Both the position numbers and the translations under genes were made by a program. The notes below the pieces were generated by a model. It ran no database searches and was not told where the DNA came from. It saw only the letters and a program-made list of their open reading frames with translations. From Clostridiales bacterium (GTDB taxonomy: Bacteria > Bacillota > Clostridia > Monoglobales > Monoglobaceae), in assembly GCA_016303265.1 (NCBI GenBank), contig JAEDLZ010000004.1, forward strand, positions 1 through 35,474: 35,474 nucleotides of DNA, written 5' to 3'. Shown here in pieces: positions 22,713 through 30,658 of the stretch. The first letter of the stretch is position 1, and every line of letters begins with the position of its first letter.

Positions 22713-24359
22713 TTATTTATAAATAATATATCCTGTGTTATCATGTTCTTCAATTTTTGCAACAAAGCCGCCGCTTTTATTATAAAGCTCAATTCCGTCC
22801 TCTTTTGCCTTCATCTCAAGAGGCTCCATTTCACACTTGCCGCTGTTCCACAAATAAATCCTGTCAAACTGCGTTATTTCCTTGTCCGCCTTTTCCCGCG
22901 CGTTATAGCATATATTTCCCATAGTTTCAATCGGGACTGCACAGCCCTGCATTTCAGTTCCTTTTTTATAGGTTGTTATTCCCGCAAGCGCCCAGCTGCT
23001 TGACGCAACTCCTGCGCCATGCTCGTTATATCGGCAGTTTGTGTCATATTCGTCCTCCGATTTTATTATAAACGCCCGTTTTTCGCCCTCTTTTGCGTCC
23101 TCCATTGCCTCAATAACATTTTCCGCTATGAGATTGTCGAAATCATAAATTGCCTTGTAATCGTGAATTTCCGACACAGAGGATACGAAACACACAACGG
23201 CAATTGCCGCCGAAACAACACTTGCAAACATTTTCCACCTGCTTGCGGCCTTTGAAAAAATCAAATCAAGAATAATCGCAATTCCCACAAAAGACGGCAA
23301 AATATTCCGCAGGCTGATATAGGGGTTGCTCAGCACGAAAAACAGCGCAACGGGAACAGCCGTAAGGAACAGCCCTGTCAGTACCGCCCAAAGCACCTGC
23401 TTCCTTTTTCCAAGATATGCAGGCTCATTTTTGCAAAGCAAAAATGACATTCCGCCCAAAGCAAATGCAATCGGCAAAACCGCCCAAAGCCCGTCTGAAA
23501 TCACAAGTTTTATCCCTCTGAAAAATCCGTTAAAGGTTATTGCGGCAGGAGCGGAGAAAAACGCATTTTTAAACTGCGTAAACGCCGTTTTAAGATAATA
23601 ATCAAAATACCAGTGGGTAAGGGACGGCAATGTCAACGACATTCGCCCGGTGAGCATTTCGCCGCCTGCCGAAAACGCCCGTGTTACAATGATATACAAA
23701 ACCGCATTTACCGCCAAAACAAGCATAAGCAGTCCGTTCCTTTTGTTATCTCTCATACCGAATACAATTAAAACAAAGCAAAGGGCAAAGGACAGCAGCA
23801 AAGTCTGCTCGTAAAATCCGATTGAAATAAGCTGAAATATCCAATACAGCGGAATATATTTCTTTCCTTTTTCAATGGATTTTTCAAGAAAATACGCCCC
23901 AAGCGCAGTAAAAAACAATCCCATAACTATTCTTGACGAGGCGGAAACCCAGTACGCCCCCTCAAAGAAAAAGGGCATAAGTGCATAAAACACCGTAAAC
24001 ATAAATCCCGTTTTAAAATGCTTGTTAAAAATTTTCAGAAACAGCACCGCAGAAACCGCATACAATACGGAAATCAGGAGAACCGCAAATATCATATGCT
24101 CTGAAAAATCCCCCCAGAAATACAAGTCAAAAATCCCTGCAAGGGGTCTTGAAGAAAGCAATCCTCTATTTATAATGATGCCGTTCCATTTATCGAAACT
24201 GTTCGGGAAATTCCCATATTGTATATAATCGTCAAGCTGCGGAAAATACTTAAATCCGCAGCAAATATACCTTAGAAAAACAGAAGCGAGCACATACAAA
24301 AATATAATTGCGTCACGCTTTTTTGAGTTTTCGCTAAGCACTCTACATAGTTTTTTCAT
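22713..24359 (-). CDS. Polytopic membrane glycosyltransferase-like protein (GtrC-like)
   Basis: A 548-residue integral membrane protein with about ten hydrophobic segments and a C-terminal soluble region of ~150 residues (from ~NLIAENVIEAMEDA). The early stretch FPQLDDYIQYGN has acidic residues in the first external loop, as in GT-C type transferases that use polyprenyl-phosphate sugars. Together with the preceding GtrA and GT2 genes it forms a Gtr-like trio, in which the third protein transfers the flipped sugar to a surface polymer. The family cannot be named more closely. The start at 24359 (MKKLCRVLSE) overlaps gtrA by 17 bases; a start at 24410 lies deeper in gtrA. The stop codon lies inside the terminal repeat of the adjacent mobile element, so the last residues may have been altered by that insertion. 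Confidence 0.7.
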   Translation of the reverse strand: MKKLCRVLSENSKKRDAIIFLYVLASVFLRYICCGFKYFPQLDDYIQYGNFPNSFDKWNGIIINRGLLSSRPLAGIFDLYFWGDFSEHMIFAVLLISVLYAVSAVLFLKIFNKHFKTGFMFTVFYALMPFFFEGAYWVSASSRIVMGLFFTALGAYFLEKSIEKGKKYIPLYWIFQLISIGFYEQTLLLSFALCFVLIVFGMRDNKRNGLLMLVLAVNAVLYIIVTRAFSAGGEMLTGRMSLTLPSLTHWYFDYYLKTAFTQFKNAFFSAPAAITFNGFFRGIKLVISDGLWAVLPIAFALGGMSFLLCKNEPAYLGKRKQVLWAVLTGLFLTAVPVALFFVLSNPYISLRNILPSFVGIAIILDLIFSKAASRWKMFASVVSAAIAVVCFVSSVSEIHDYKAIYDFDNLIAENVIEAMEDAKEGEKRAFIIKSEDEYDTNCRYNEHGAGVASSSWALAGITTYKKGTEMQGCAVPIETMGNICYNAREKADKEITQFDRIYLWNSGKCEMEPLEMKAKEDGIELYNKSGGFVAKIEEHDNTGYIIYK

Positions 24360-24795
24360 TATCTGTTTTTCCCCCCGTTTTCGTCTTAAAGGCAAAGCAA
24401 CGCTGACCAAGATAGTTCAAAACGGTAAATAAGCCCATACCCACAAGCATTGCAAGATTATTCCGTAGCCTCTCGCCCAAAAAGCCAAAGGCAAAAAGTG
24501 CGATCTTTTGTGCAAGCCCGTATGCGATAACATAGCAAACGGCTATATTAACCGCAAATTTTACTATCTGCATGGGTGATGAGTCCTTGTTTGAAAAGGT
24601 AAAATATTTATTTAAAAAGAAGCTTAAAATGCTGGCAAAGAAATAATTTGCGGCGGAGGACGCCCAATAGGAAAGGCTGAGCACATTATAACAGACAAAC
24701 ATAATTGTTGTGCCCACAACCGTGTTAATAATCCCCACAAGCAAAAATTTCAGAAATACCTTGTCGGTAAACTTACTTATCAGCTTTTTCAGCAT
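24343..24795 (-). CDS. GtrA-family membrane protein (putative polyprenyl-sugar flippase)
   Basis: A 150-residue protein with four hydrophobic segments and GtrA signatures: FLKFLLVGIINTVVGTTIMF at the N-terminus, FFLNKYFTFSN after helix 2, and a basic end RCFAFKT. GtrA proteins are thought to flip polyprenyl-phosphate-linked sugars across the membrane. The start at 24795 has GGAGG nine bases upstream and overlaps the GT2 gene by 23 bases; it overlaps the large membrane protein by 17 bases at its end, indicating a tight three-gene operon. Confidence 0.9.
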   Translation of the reverse strand: MLKKLISKFTDKVFLKFLLVGIINTVVGTTIMFVCYNVLSLSYWASSAANYFFASILSFFLNKYFTFSNKDSSPMQIVKFAVNIAVCYVIAYGLAQKIALFAFGFLGERLRNNLAMLVGMGLFTVLNYLGQRCFAFKTKTGGKTDNEKTM

Positions 24796-25708
24796 TGCAT
24801 TTTTCCTCCACAAGATACCTCGGTCTGCATTTTATCCCTTCATACACCTTATTAAGATAATATCCTATAAAGCCCATACCAACCATAATAAATCCGCCGA
24901 CCGTAAATATTGCGGCAAGAATAACATAAAGCCCTGCCGAGCTCCCCGAAACGCCGCAACATACCGAAATAATCCAGAATATAACCGAGGCGATAAGGCT
25001 TATCCCGCCCAAAAAGGTTATGCCCTGAAGCGGCAATCCCGAAAATGAGGCTATGTTGTTAAGAGCATACTCAACAAGCTTTGAGGTTGACCATTTTGAA
25101 GCGCCCGACTCTCTTTCCGCCACTTCAAACCGAACCCGGCAGGTCTTAAACCCAATCCAGGAGGAAAGCGCACGGAAAAACATATTCCGCTCCGGCATGG
25201 AAAGCAAAGCGTCAATCGCTTTTCTGTCAAGCAATTTAAAGTCCGACGCATTTTTCATATCAATCTTCGTAAAACTGCTCATTATTTTATAAAAGCCGTT
25301 CGCCATAATCCTGTGCAGACCGGATTCCTCGCCGCGGTCAGTCTTAACGCACTCGATAACCTCATAACCGCTCTGCCAGAGCTTGTACATTTCAAGTATT
25401 TTTTCCGGCGGATGCTGTAAATCGCTGTCAATAACAACGGCACAGCTCCCCAAAGCCTCGGAAAGTCCGGCAAAAATAGCCGCCTCTTTCCCGAAATTTC
25501 TGGAAAATCTTACGCCTCTGACCCGCGGGCGAGCCTTCGCCTCTTCCTCTATGAAATTCCATGTTCCGTCCTTTGAGCCATCGTCAACAAAGATAATTTC
25601 ATAGCTCATTTGGTTTTCCAGCAAATCAGAAAGCCTGTCCGTTATCCTTTTTATATTTTCTTCCTCATTATACGCAGGAACTATAACACTGAGGGAAATG
25701 TTATCCAT
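24773..25708 (-). CDS. GT2 glycosyltransferase, polyprenyl-phosphate sugar synthase type (GtrB/DPM1-like)
   Basis: A 311-residue protein with an N-terminal GT-A domain: VIVPAYNEEENI, FVDDGSKDGTW, IDSDLQHPPE (metal-binding DxD-like) and ASDFKLLDRKA. Two C-terminal membrane helices (GITFLGGISLIASVIFWI; LYVILAAIFTVGGFIMVG) give the GtrB arrangement. It should transfer a sugar from a nucleotide donor to undecaprenyl phosphate on the inner face of the membrane. The start at 25708 has AAAGGTGGGAG just upstream. It is the first gene of the trio, with a promoter at 25744-25772. The sugar and the final acceptor are unknown. Confidence 0.92.
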   Translation of the reverse strand: MDNISLSVIVPAYNEEENIKRITDRLSDLLENQMSYEIIFVDDGSKDGTWNFIEEEAKARPRVRGVRFSRNFGKEAAIFAGLSEALGSCAVVIDSDLQHPPEKILEMYKLWQSGYEVIECVKTDRGEESGLHRIMANGFYKIMSSFTKIDMKNASDFKLLDRKAIDALLSMPERNMFFRALSSWIGFKTCRVRFEVAERESGASKWSTSKLVEYALNNIASFSGLPLQGITFLGGISLIASVIFWIISVCCGVSGSSAGLYVILAAIFTVGGFIMVGMGFIGYYLNKVYEGIKCRPRYLVEEKCNAEKADK

Positions 25709-25743
25709 ACTCTCCCACCTTTGATAAAATAAAGCTACCAAAC

Positions 25744-25772
25744 ATTTTACTATATAACACAATATTTGTCAA
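25744..25772 (-). promoter_or_regulatory. Promoter of the gtr-like operon
   Basis: On the - strand: TTGACA (complement of 25767-25772), a 17-base spacer and TAAAAT (complement of 25744-25749), ending 36 bases before the GT2 start. Confidence 0.75.
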
Positions 25773-25786
25773 ATTTTTAAATCGGA

Positions 25787-25937
25787 GCAAGCTCTGCTTT
25801 GCTTGCAAGGAGCAGAGCTTGCGATAGATTGCAAGCAAGCATAGCAGAGCGTTAGCTCCTCAGGGTTTCAGTGGGAGATTAAAACTCCCACTGAAATTCT
25901 GAGATGGAACCCGCCGCCTCAGAGGCGGGGGACATCT
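25787..25937. repeat. Cluster of three palindromes between the gtr operon and hisF
   Basis: Stem 1: GCAAGCTCTGCT with AGCAGAGCTTGC (25787-25822). Stem 2: 25859-25877 with 25885-25903, 19 pairs including two G-T, built on TTTCAGTGGGAG/CTCCCACTGAAA. Stem 3: CCGCCTC-A-GAGGCGG (25914-25928) followed by GGCGGGGGACATCT, a 14-base exact match to 2300-2313. This looks like a structured repeat or the right end of an IS200/IS605-type element whose coding part is gone. Stems 2 and 3 may also terminate hisF. Confidence 0.5.
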
Positions 25938-25946
25938 GTGCTTAGG

Positions 25947-26702
25947 TTATAATCTTACGGAAACCCCATTTTCCCTAAGATATTTTTTTAAATCAAGAAT
26001 CTCTATTTCACGGAAGTGAAACAGCGACGCCGCCAGTGCCGCGTCGGCACAGCCGTCGGTCAGCGCCTCCTTGAAATGCTCCATATTTCCCGCTCCGCCG
26101 GAGGCAATAACCGGTATTGAAACGCTTTTTGAAATTGTTTTTGTAAGCTCTATGTCATAGCCTGCCTTTGTGCCGTCACAGTCCATTGAGGTAAGCAGAA
26201 TTTCGCCTGCCCCGAGCGACTCTGCCTTTTTCGCCCACTCTACTGCGTCAATGCCCGTATCAATCCTGCCGCCGCTTACATAGACATTCCAGCTATCGCC
26301 CTTTCGCTTTGCGTCAATAGCAACAACAACGCATTGCCGTCCGAATTTGTCCGCCGCCTCGGATATAAGCTGCGGATTTTTGATTGCCGAGGAATTTATG
26401 GAAATCTTATCCGCCCCTGCCATCAAAAGCTCACGGAAATCCTCAACGGACTTAATTCCGCCGCCCACCGTAAAAGGGATAAAGACCGTTTGGGCAACAC
26501 GGGAAACCATATCCACAACCGTTCCTCTGTTTTCACAGGTTGCGGTTATATCGAGAAAGACCAGCTCGTCCGCCCCTGCCTCGTTATAAATTTTGGCAAC
26601 CTCAACCGGGTCGCCTGCGTCACGGAGATTCACAAAATTAACGCCTTTAACCACCCGTCCCCGGTTTACATCAAGACATGGAATTATTCGTTTTGCAAAC
26701 AT
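25947..26702 (-). CDS. hisF: Imidazole glycerol phosphate synthase, cyclase subunit HisF
   Basis: A 251-residue (beta/alpha)8 barrel of normal length. The catalytic residues Asp11 (IIPCLDV) and Asp130 (VVVAIDAK) are present, with phosphate-binding loops FTVGGGI and VIASGGAG. With HisH it converts PRFAR plus glutamine-derived ammonia to IGP and AICAR in histidine synthesis. The start follows GGGGAGG inside the hisH end, and the two genes are separated by 2 bases. No hisA or other his gene flanks the pair. Confidence 0.96.
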   Translation of the reverse strand: MFAKRIIPCLDVNRGRVVKGVNFVNLRDAGDPVEVAKIYNEAGADELVFLDITATCENRGTVVDMVSRVAQTVFIPFTVGGGIKSVEDFRELLMAGADKISINSSAIKNPQLISEAADKFGRQCVVVAIDAKRKGDSWNVYVSGGRIDTGIDAVEWAKKAESLGAGEILLTSMDCDGTKAGYDIELTKTISKSVSIPVIASGGAGNMEHFKEALTDGCADAALAASLFHFREIEILDLKKYLRENGVSVRL

Positions 26703-26704
26703 TT

Positions 26705-27310
26705 CTAAACCTCCCCGAAATTTTTAAGTATTTTAAGCCCCGTTTCTCCGCTCTTTTCGGGGTGAAACTGAGTTGCAAAAATATTTCCGCTTTCCAATGC
26801 AATGGGGAGCGCCGCACCGTATTCCGTTTCTGCCGCAATAATTCTCTCGTCCTCGGGCATCATATAATAGGAATGAACAAAGTATACAAACGACCCCTCG
26901 GAAATTCCCGAAAACAAACGGCTCTCTTTCGTTATATGCAGAGAGTTCCAGCCCATATGCGGAATTTTCAGACCCTCCGACTGAGGAATTTTAACGATTT
27001 TCCCCTTAAATAGACTAAGTCCCTCCGTTTTTGGGCTTTCCTCGCTCTCCTCAAATAAAAGCTGAAGTCCTAGACAAATCCCCATAAACGGAATTTGTCT
27101 GTCGCAAACCTCTTTTATGCAGTCCGTAAGATTTCTCTTTTTAATCTCCCTCATACAGTCGCCGAACGCCCCGACCCCCGGAAGAATAACATGGTCGGCA
27201 GACAGGATTTCATTTGGGTCCGAAGTAATTTTTGCGTCAAAGTTTAAAAATTCAAGTGCTTTTTGAACGCTCCTTAAATTTCCTGCGCCGTAATCAATAA
27301 TCGCAATCAT
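26705..27310 (-). CDS. hisH: Imidazole glycerol phosphate synthase, glutamine amidotransferase subunit HisH
   Basis: A 201-residue class I glutamine amidotransferase of usual HisH length. The triad is Cys79 (GICLGLQ), His183 and Glu185 (QFHPEKSG), and PGVGAFGDCM is the HisH oxyanion-loop region. It supplies ammonia to HisF. The promoter lies 40 bases upstream on the - strand. The ribosome binding site is weak (GGTG). It is the first gene of a two-gene hisHF unit. Confidence 0.96.
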   Translation of the reverse strand: MIAIIDYGAGNLRSVQKALEFLNFDAKITSDPNEILSADHVILPGVGAFGDCMREIKKRNLTDCIKEVCDRQIPFMGICLGLQLLFEESEESPKTEGLSLFKGKIVKIPQSEGLKIPHMGWNSLHITKESRLFSGISEGSFVYFVHSYYMMPEDERIIAAETEYGAALPIALESGNIFATQFHPEKSGETGLKILKNFGEV

Positions 27311-27349
27311 TTTTTCACCGTCTTTTCCAAACAGAGTAATATTAAGTTC

Positions 27350-27378
27350 AGTATACCACCTTATGACTATTTTTGCAA
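27350..27378 (-). promoter_or_regulatory. hisHF promoter
   Basis: On the - strand: TTGCAA (complement of 27373-27378), a 17-base spacer and TATACT (complement of 27350-27355) with extended-10 TG. The rest of 27379-27541 is AT-rich, with a small ATAACAT/ATGTTAT hairpin at 27396-27414 and no gene. No CIRCE or CtsR-type operator was seen near lon. Confidence 0.75.
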
Positions 27379-27541
27379 TTAAATTTCAAAAATATATAAC
27401 ATTTTTTATGTTATTATTGTTTTGCAAACCGTTCAAACAAAAATAACACCGTAAATTGTTTGAAACTATGCGGCATATTCGGCAAAATCCCGCATATTGC
27501 GCCCCTTGCTTTAAAAATATCATAAAAAAGACAGATAATAC

Positions 27542-27570
27542 TTGAAATTTTTTCATAATAGTAGTATAAT
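27542..27570 (+). promoter_or_regulatory. lon promoter
   Basis: TTGAAA (27542-27547), a 17-base spacer and TATAAT (27565-27570). The predicted start near 27577 coincides with the first in-frame ATG, so translation must begin further in, at 27619. Confidence 0.85.
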
Positions 27571-27618
27571 TGTTTAATGGCGAATTTTGTGAATATGCGG
27601 AAGGATGAAAATAGATAT

Positions 27619-29943
27619 ATGACTAAGAAAACGAACAGATTGCCGCTTCTGCCCCTTCGCGGACTTACGGTGTTTCCCGGCACGGTCGTGCATTTTGATG
27701 TGGGGCGGGTAAAATCCAAGGCGGCTGTTGACAAGGCGATGAAGGGCGACAGGCTTGTACTTCTCTTCTATCAGCCCGATATATTGGTTGAGGAACCGAA
27801 AAAAGAGGACCTCAGCCGGGTGGGAACTCTCGCTGAAATCAAGCAGACGCTTGTTCTCCCTGACGGGAATATGCGGATTTTGGTTGACGGTATTTGCCGA
27901 ATAAAGCTCACAAGATATTATGACGGCGATGACTGCCGCATGGCATGCTATACGGAGCTCCATGATATTACGGACGCAAGCGGCATTGACACCATATATG
28001 AAAAGGCTCTTATGAAGAGAGTCGAGGATTTGCTTGAGGAATATATCGACCTATATGACAAAGTAACTCCCGAAACCATGCTGGCTCTTTCCGATATTGA
28101 TGACGGAGGAATGCTTGCAGATATTGCGGCTTCAAACTTTCCCATAAGACCCCAGCAAAAGCAGGAGATTTTAGAGGAGCTTAATGTTGTCAAGCGTCTG
28201 GAAACGCTTATTTCCATGATGCAGGAGGAAATGCAGATTCTTGAAATTGAGCGTGGTGTTGCGGCAAAGCTGGGCAGTGCGATTGACCGCAATCAGCGTG
28301 AATATGTTCTCCGCGAACAGATGAAAATTCTTCAGGACGAGCTTGGTGATATTGACCCCGATTCAAACGACTCGGATAAGCTGAGAAACGAAATAAACAG
28401 GCGTAATCTTCCGAAAGAGGTAAAGGATAAGCTTTCGGAGGAGCTTTCCCGCATGGAAAAGCAGCCTCCTATGTCTCAGGAATACGCCGTTATTCAAAAT
28501 TATATAGAAACCGTCCTGGCACTGCCGTGGGATAAAAAATCGGAGGAAAATCTCGACATAGAAAAGGCGAGAGAAATTCTTGACCGTGACCATTACGGGC
28601 TTGAAAAGGTCAAGGAGCGAATCCTTGAATATCTTGCCGTTAAAAAGCTCGGCGGAGAAGGCAGCAGCTCAATAATCTGTCTTGCCGGACCGCCCGGAAC
28701 GGGAAAAACCTCAATTGCAAAATCTCTTGCAGAGGCTTTGGGAAGAAAATATGTTCGCATAAGCCTCGGCGGAATCCAAAGTGAGGCGGAAATCCGAGGT
28801 CATCGAAAAACCTACATAGGTTCCATGCCCGGGCGGATTATGGCGGCGATGAAAACCGCCGGAGTCAGCAATCCTCTTATACTTCTTGACGAAATCGACA
28901 AGATGGCAAGCGATTATAAGGGCGACCCGGCGTCCGCTATGCTTGAGGTGCTTGATAAAGAGCAGAACAACAGCTTCCGCGACCATTTTATAGAGCTGCC
29001 CTTTGATTTGTCCGACACAATGTTTATAACAACGGCAAATTCTTATGACGGCATACCCCTCCCACTTCTTGACCGTATGGATGTTATAGAAATTTCGGGC
29101 TATACGGAGGATGAAAAGGTTAATATTGCGAAAAAATACCTTATACCCAAGCAGAAAAGGCAAAACGGAATAGATGCGAAGGCTCTTAAAATTTCCGATA
29201 AAATGATACGGGAAATAATCGACGGATACACAAGAGAGTCCGGCGTCCGCAATCTTGAAAGAAATATTGCCGCCCTTTGCCGCAAAACGGCTCTGGATAT
29301 TATAAGCGGCAAGGCAGAAAGCGTTACCGTAAGCGAAAAGGTTCTGACAAAATATCTTGGGGCAAGGACTTATCTTAAAGAATCAAAAACAAAGGAAAAT
29401 CAGGTGGGAACAGTTACAGGGCTTGCCTGGACCATACACGGCGGCGAAACGCTCACTGTTGAAGCCAGCACCATGGCAGGCAGCGGAAAGGTTGAGCTTA
29501 CCGGCAATTTGGGTGATGTTATGAAAGAGTCCGCCAAAGCGGCAATGACTTATGTTCGTGCCAACTGTAAGAACTTCAGAATTCCTGATGATTTTTATAA
29601 GACAAAGGATATCCATGTCCACATTCCCGAGGGGGCTGTTCCCAAGGACGGACCGTCTGCGGGGGTTACAATGGCGACGGCAATGGTTTCCGCACTTTCG
29701 GGGATTCCCACACGGTGCGACACCGCAATGACGGGGGAAATTACCCTTCGCGGCAGAGTTCTCCCAATCGGCGGACTTAAGGAGAAATCCCTTGCGGCTT
29801 ACAGAATCGGTATAAAAAATATTATAATCCCTTATGAAAACAAGAAGGATTACGAAGAACTTCCCGAAAAAATAAAAGATGGGATGAACTTTGTTTTTGC
29901 AAAGGATATGGAAACAGTGCTTAAAAATGCGCTTGCAAACTAA
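27619..29943 (+). CDS. lon: ATP-dependent protease Lon
   Basis: A 774-residue LonA protease: an N-terminal substrate-binding domain starting LPLLPLRGLTVFPG, a coiled central part, an AAA+ module with Walker A GPPGTGKTS (~357-365) and Walker B LILLDEIDKM, and a C-terminal Ser-Lys protease domain with DGPSAGVT (Ser680) and GGLKEKS (Lys723). It degrades misfolded and regulatory proteins in the cytosol. The start chosen at 27619 follows AAGGA, fits the family N-terminus, and lies ~42 bases after the promoter start; the frame extends to 27577, but that would be leaderless. lon followed by ysxC is a conserved firmicute order. Confidence 0.97.
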   Translation: MTKKTNRLPLLPLRGLTVFPGTVVHFDVGRVKSKAAVDKAMKGDRLVLLFYQPDILVEEPKKEDLSRVGTLAEIKQTLVLPDGNMRILVDGICRIKLTRYYDGDDCRMACYTELHDITDASGIDTIYEKALMKRVEDLLEEYIDLYDKVTPETMLALSDIDDGGMLADIAASNFPIRPQQKQEILEELNVVKRLETLISMMQEEMQILEIERGVAAKLGSAIDRNQREYVLREQMKILQDELGDIDPDSNDSDKLRNEINRRNLPKEVKDKLSEELSRMEKQPPMSQEYAVIQNYIETVLALPWDKKSEENLDIEKAREILDRDHYGLEKVKERILEYLAVKKLGGEGSSSIICLAGPPGTGKTSIAKSLAEALGRKYVRISLGGIQSEAEIRGHRKTYIGSMPGRIMAAMKTAGVSNPLILLDEIDKMASDYKGDPASAMLEVLDKEQNNSFRDHFIELPFDLSDTMFITTANSYDGIPLPLLDRMDVIEISGYTEDEKVNIAKKYLIPKQKRQNGIDAKALKISDKMIREIIDGYTRESGVRNLERNIAALCRKTALDIISGKAESVTVSEKVLTKYLGARTYLKESKTKENQVGTVTGLAWTIHGGETLTVEASTMAGSGKVELTGNLGDVMKESAKAAMTYVRANCKNFRIPDDFYKTKDIHVHIPEGAVPKDGPSAGVTMATAMVSALSGIPTRCDTAMTGEITLRGRVLPIGGLKEKSLAAYRIGIKNIIIPYENKKDYEELPEKIKDGMNFVFAKDMETVLKNALAN

Positions 29944-30055
29944 GAGACTGCCGATAAGAGGGCGGCACACATATTAAAAGGCGGGGCGAGTATATTTCCT
30001 CCGTCTGCGGCGAAAGGAACACAGCATAACACGATTAGAAGAAGGAGATTAACCC

Positions 30056-30658
30056 ATGGAATTTATAAATGCCGAATTCGAAACCACAGCGGTTTCCATT
30101 TCCCAGTACCCTGAGGGGAATCTGCCGGAAATTGCTCTTGCGGGGCGGTCAAATGTGGGAAAATCCTCCCTCATAAACTGCGTCTTAAATCGAAAAAAGC
30201 TTGCCAGAACAAGCAGTACTCCCGGTAAAACCGCAACCATAAATTTTTACAGAGTGGAAAACAGGTTTCGTTTTGTTGACCTGCCCGGCTACGGCTACGC
30301 AAAGGTTTCAAAATCCGAAAAAGAAAAATGGGCGAGAATGATAGAAACATATCTGAAAAAGCGTGAGAATCTTGCTGCGGTCATTCAATTGGTTGACGCC
30401 CGGCACAAACCCACGGCAGACGATAAAACAATGCTTGACTGGATAAGAAGTTGCGGCTTTGAGCCCTGTGTTATTGCAACTAAGCTGGACAAGCTGAAAA
30501 AATCCGAAATTGAAAAAAATCTTACAACAATTTATAATGAGCTTGAGCTTGACGAAAATTCCGTTCTTATCCCGTTTTCTGCGGAAAACAAGACGGGACG
30601 GGAAGAAGTTATGGAGCTTGTTGATATTATACTTGACGGCGATAAGGAGAATAAATGA
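30056..30658 (+). CDS. ysxC: Ribosome biogenesis GTP-binding protein YsxC/EngB
   Basis: A 200-residue GTPase: G1 GRSNVGKSSL, G2 region TSSTPGKTATINFY, G3 DLPGYGYAKVS and G4 TKLDKL. It acts in assembly of the large ribosomal subunit. The start at 30056 has AAGGAG nine bases upstream. The stop overlaps the hisS start (ATGATG), so translation is coupled. The 112-base gap after lon has no recognisable feature. Confidence 0.96.
   Translation: MEFINAEFETTAVSISQYPEGNLPEIALAGRSNVGKSSLINCVLNRKKLARTSSTPGKTATINFYRVENRFRFVDLPGYGYAKVSKSEKEKWARMIETYLKKRENLAAVIQLVDARHKPTADDKTMLDWIRSCGFEPCVIATKLDKLKKSEIEKNLTTIYNELELDENSVLIPFSAENKTGREEVMELVDIILDGDKENK

Larger units (their letters stand above)
22243..22716. 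mobile_element. 474-bp element with terminal inverted repeats carrying a RAYT remnant
   Basis: The left end 22243-22270 (ATAAAAATTCCTCCC then AAATGGGGCGCAC) matches the reverse complement of 22689-22716 at 24 of 28 positions. Weaker similarity continues inward to ~22296 and ~22668. Inside are a terminator-like hairpin, two REP-like palindromes, a 13-bp inverted repeat and a truncated RAYT gene. No clear target-site duplication was found. The right repeat contains the stop codon of the next gene. The element looks like a MITE-like or nested mobile insertion. Confidence 0.65.

Noticed and set aside
26334..26708. Long open frames opposite hisF, spoIIE, lon and aspS.
   Set aside because: They lie entirely within strongly recognised genes, lack ribosome binding sites and have no recognisable domains.
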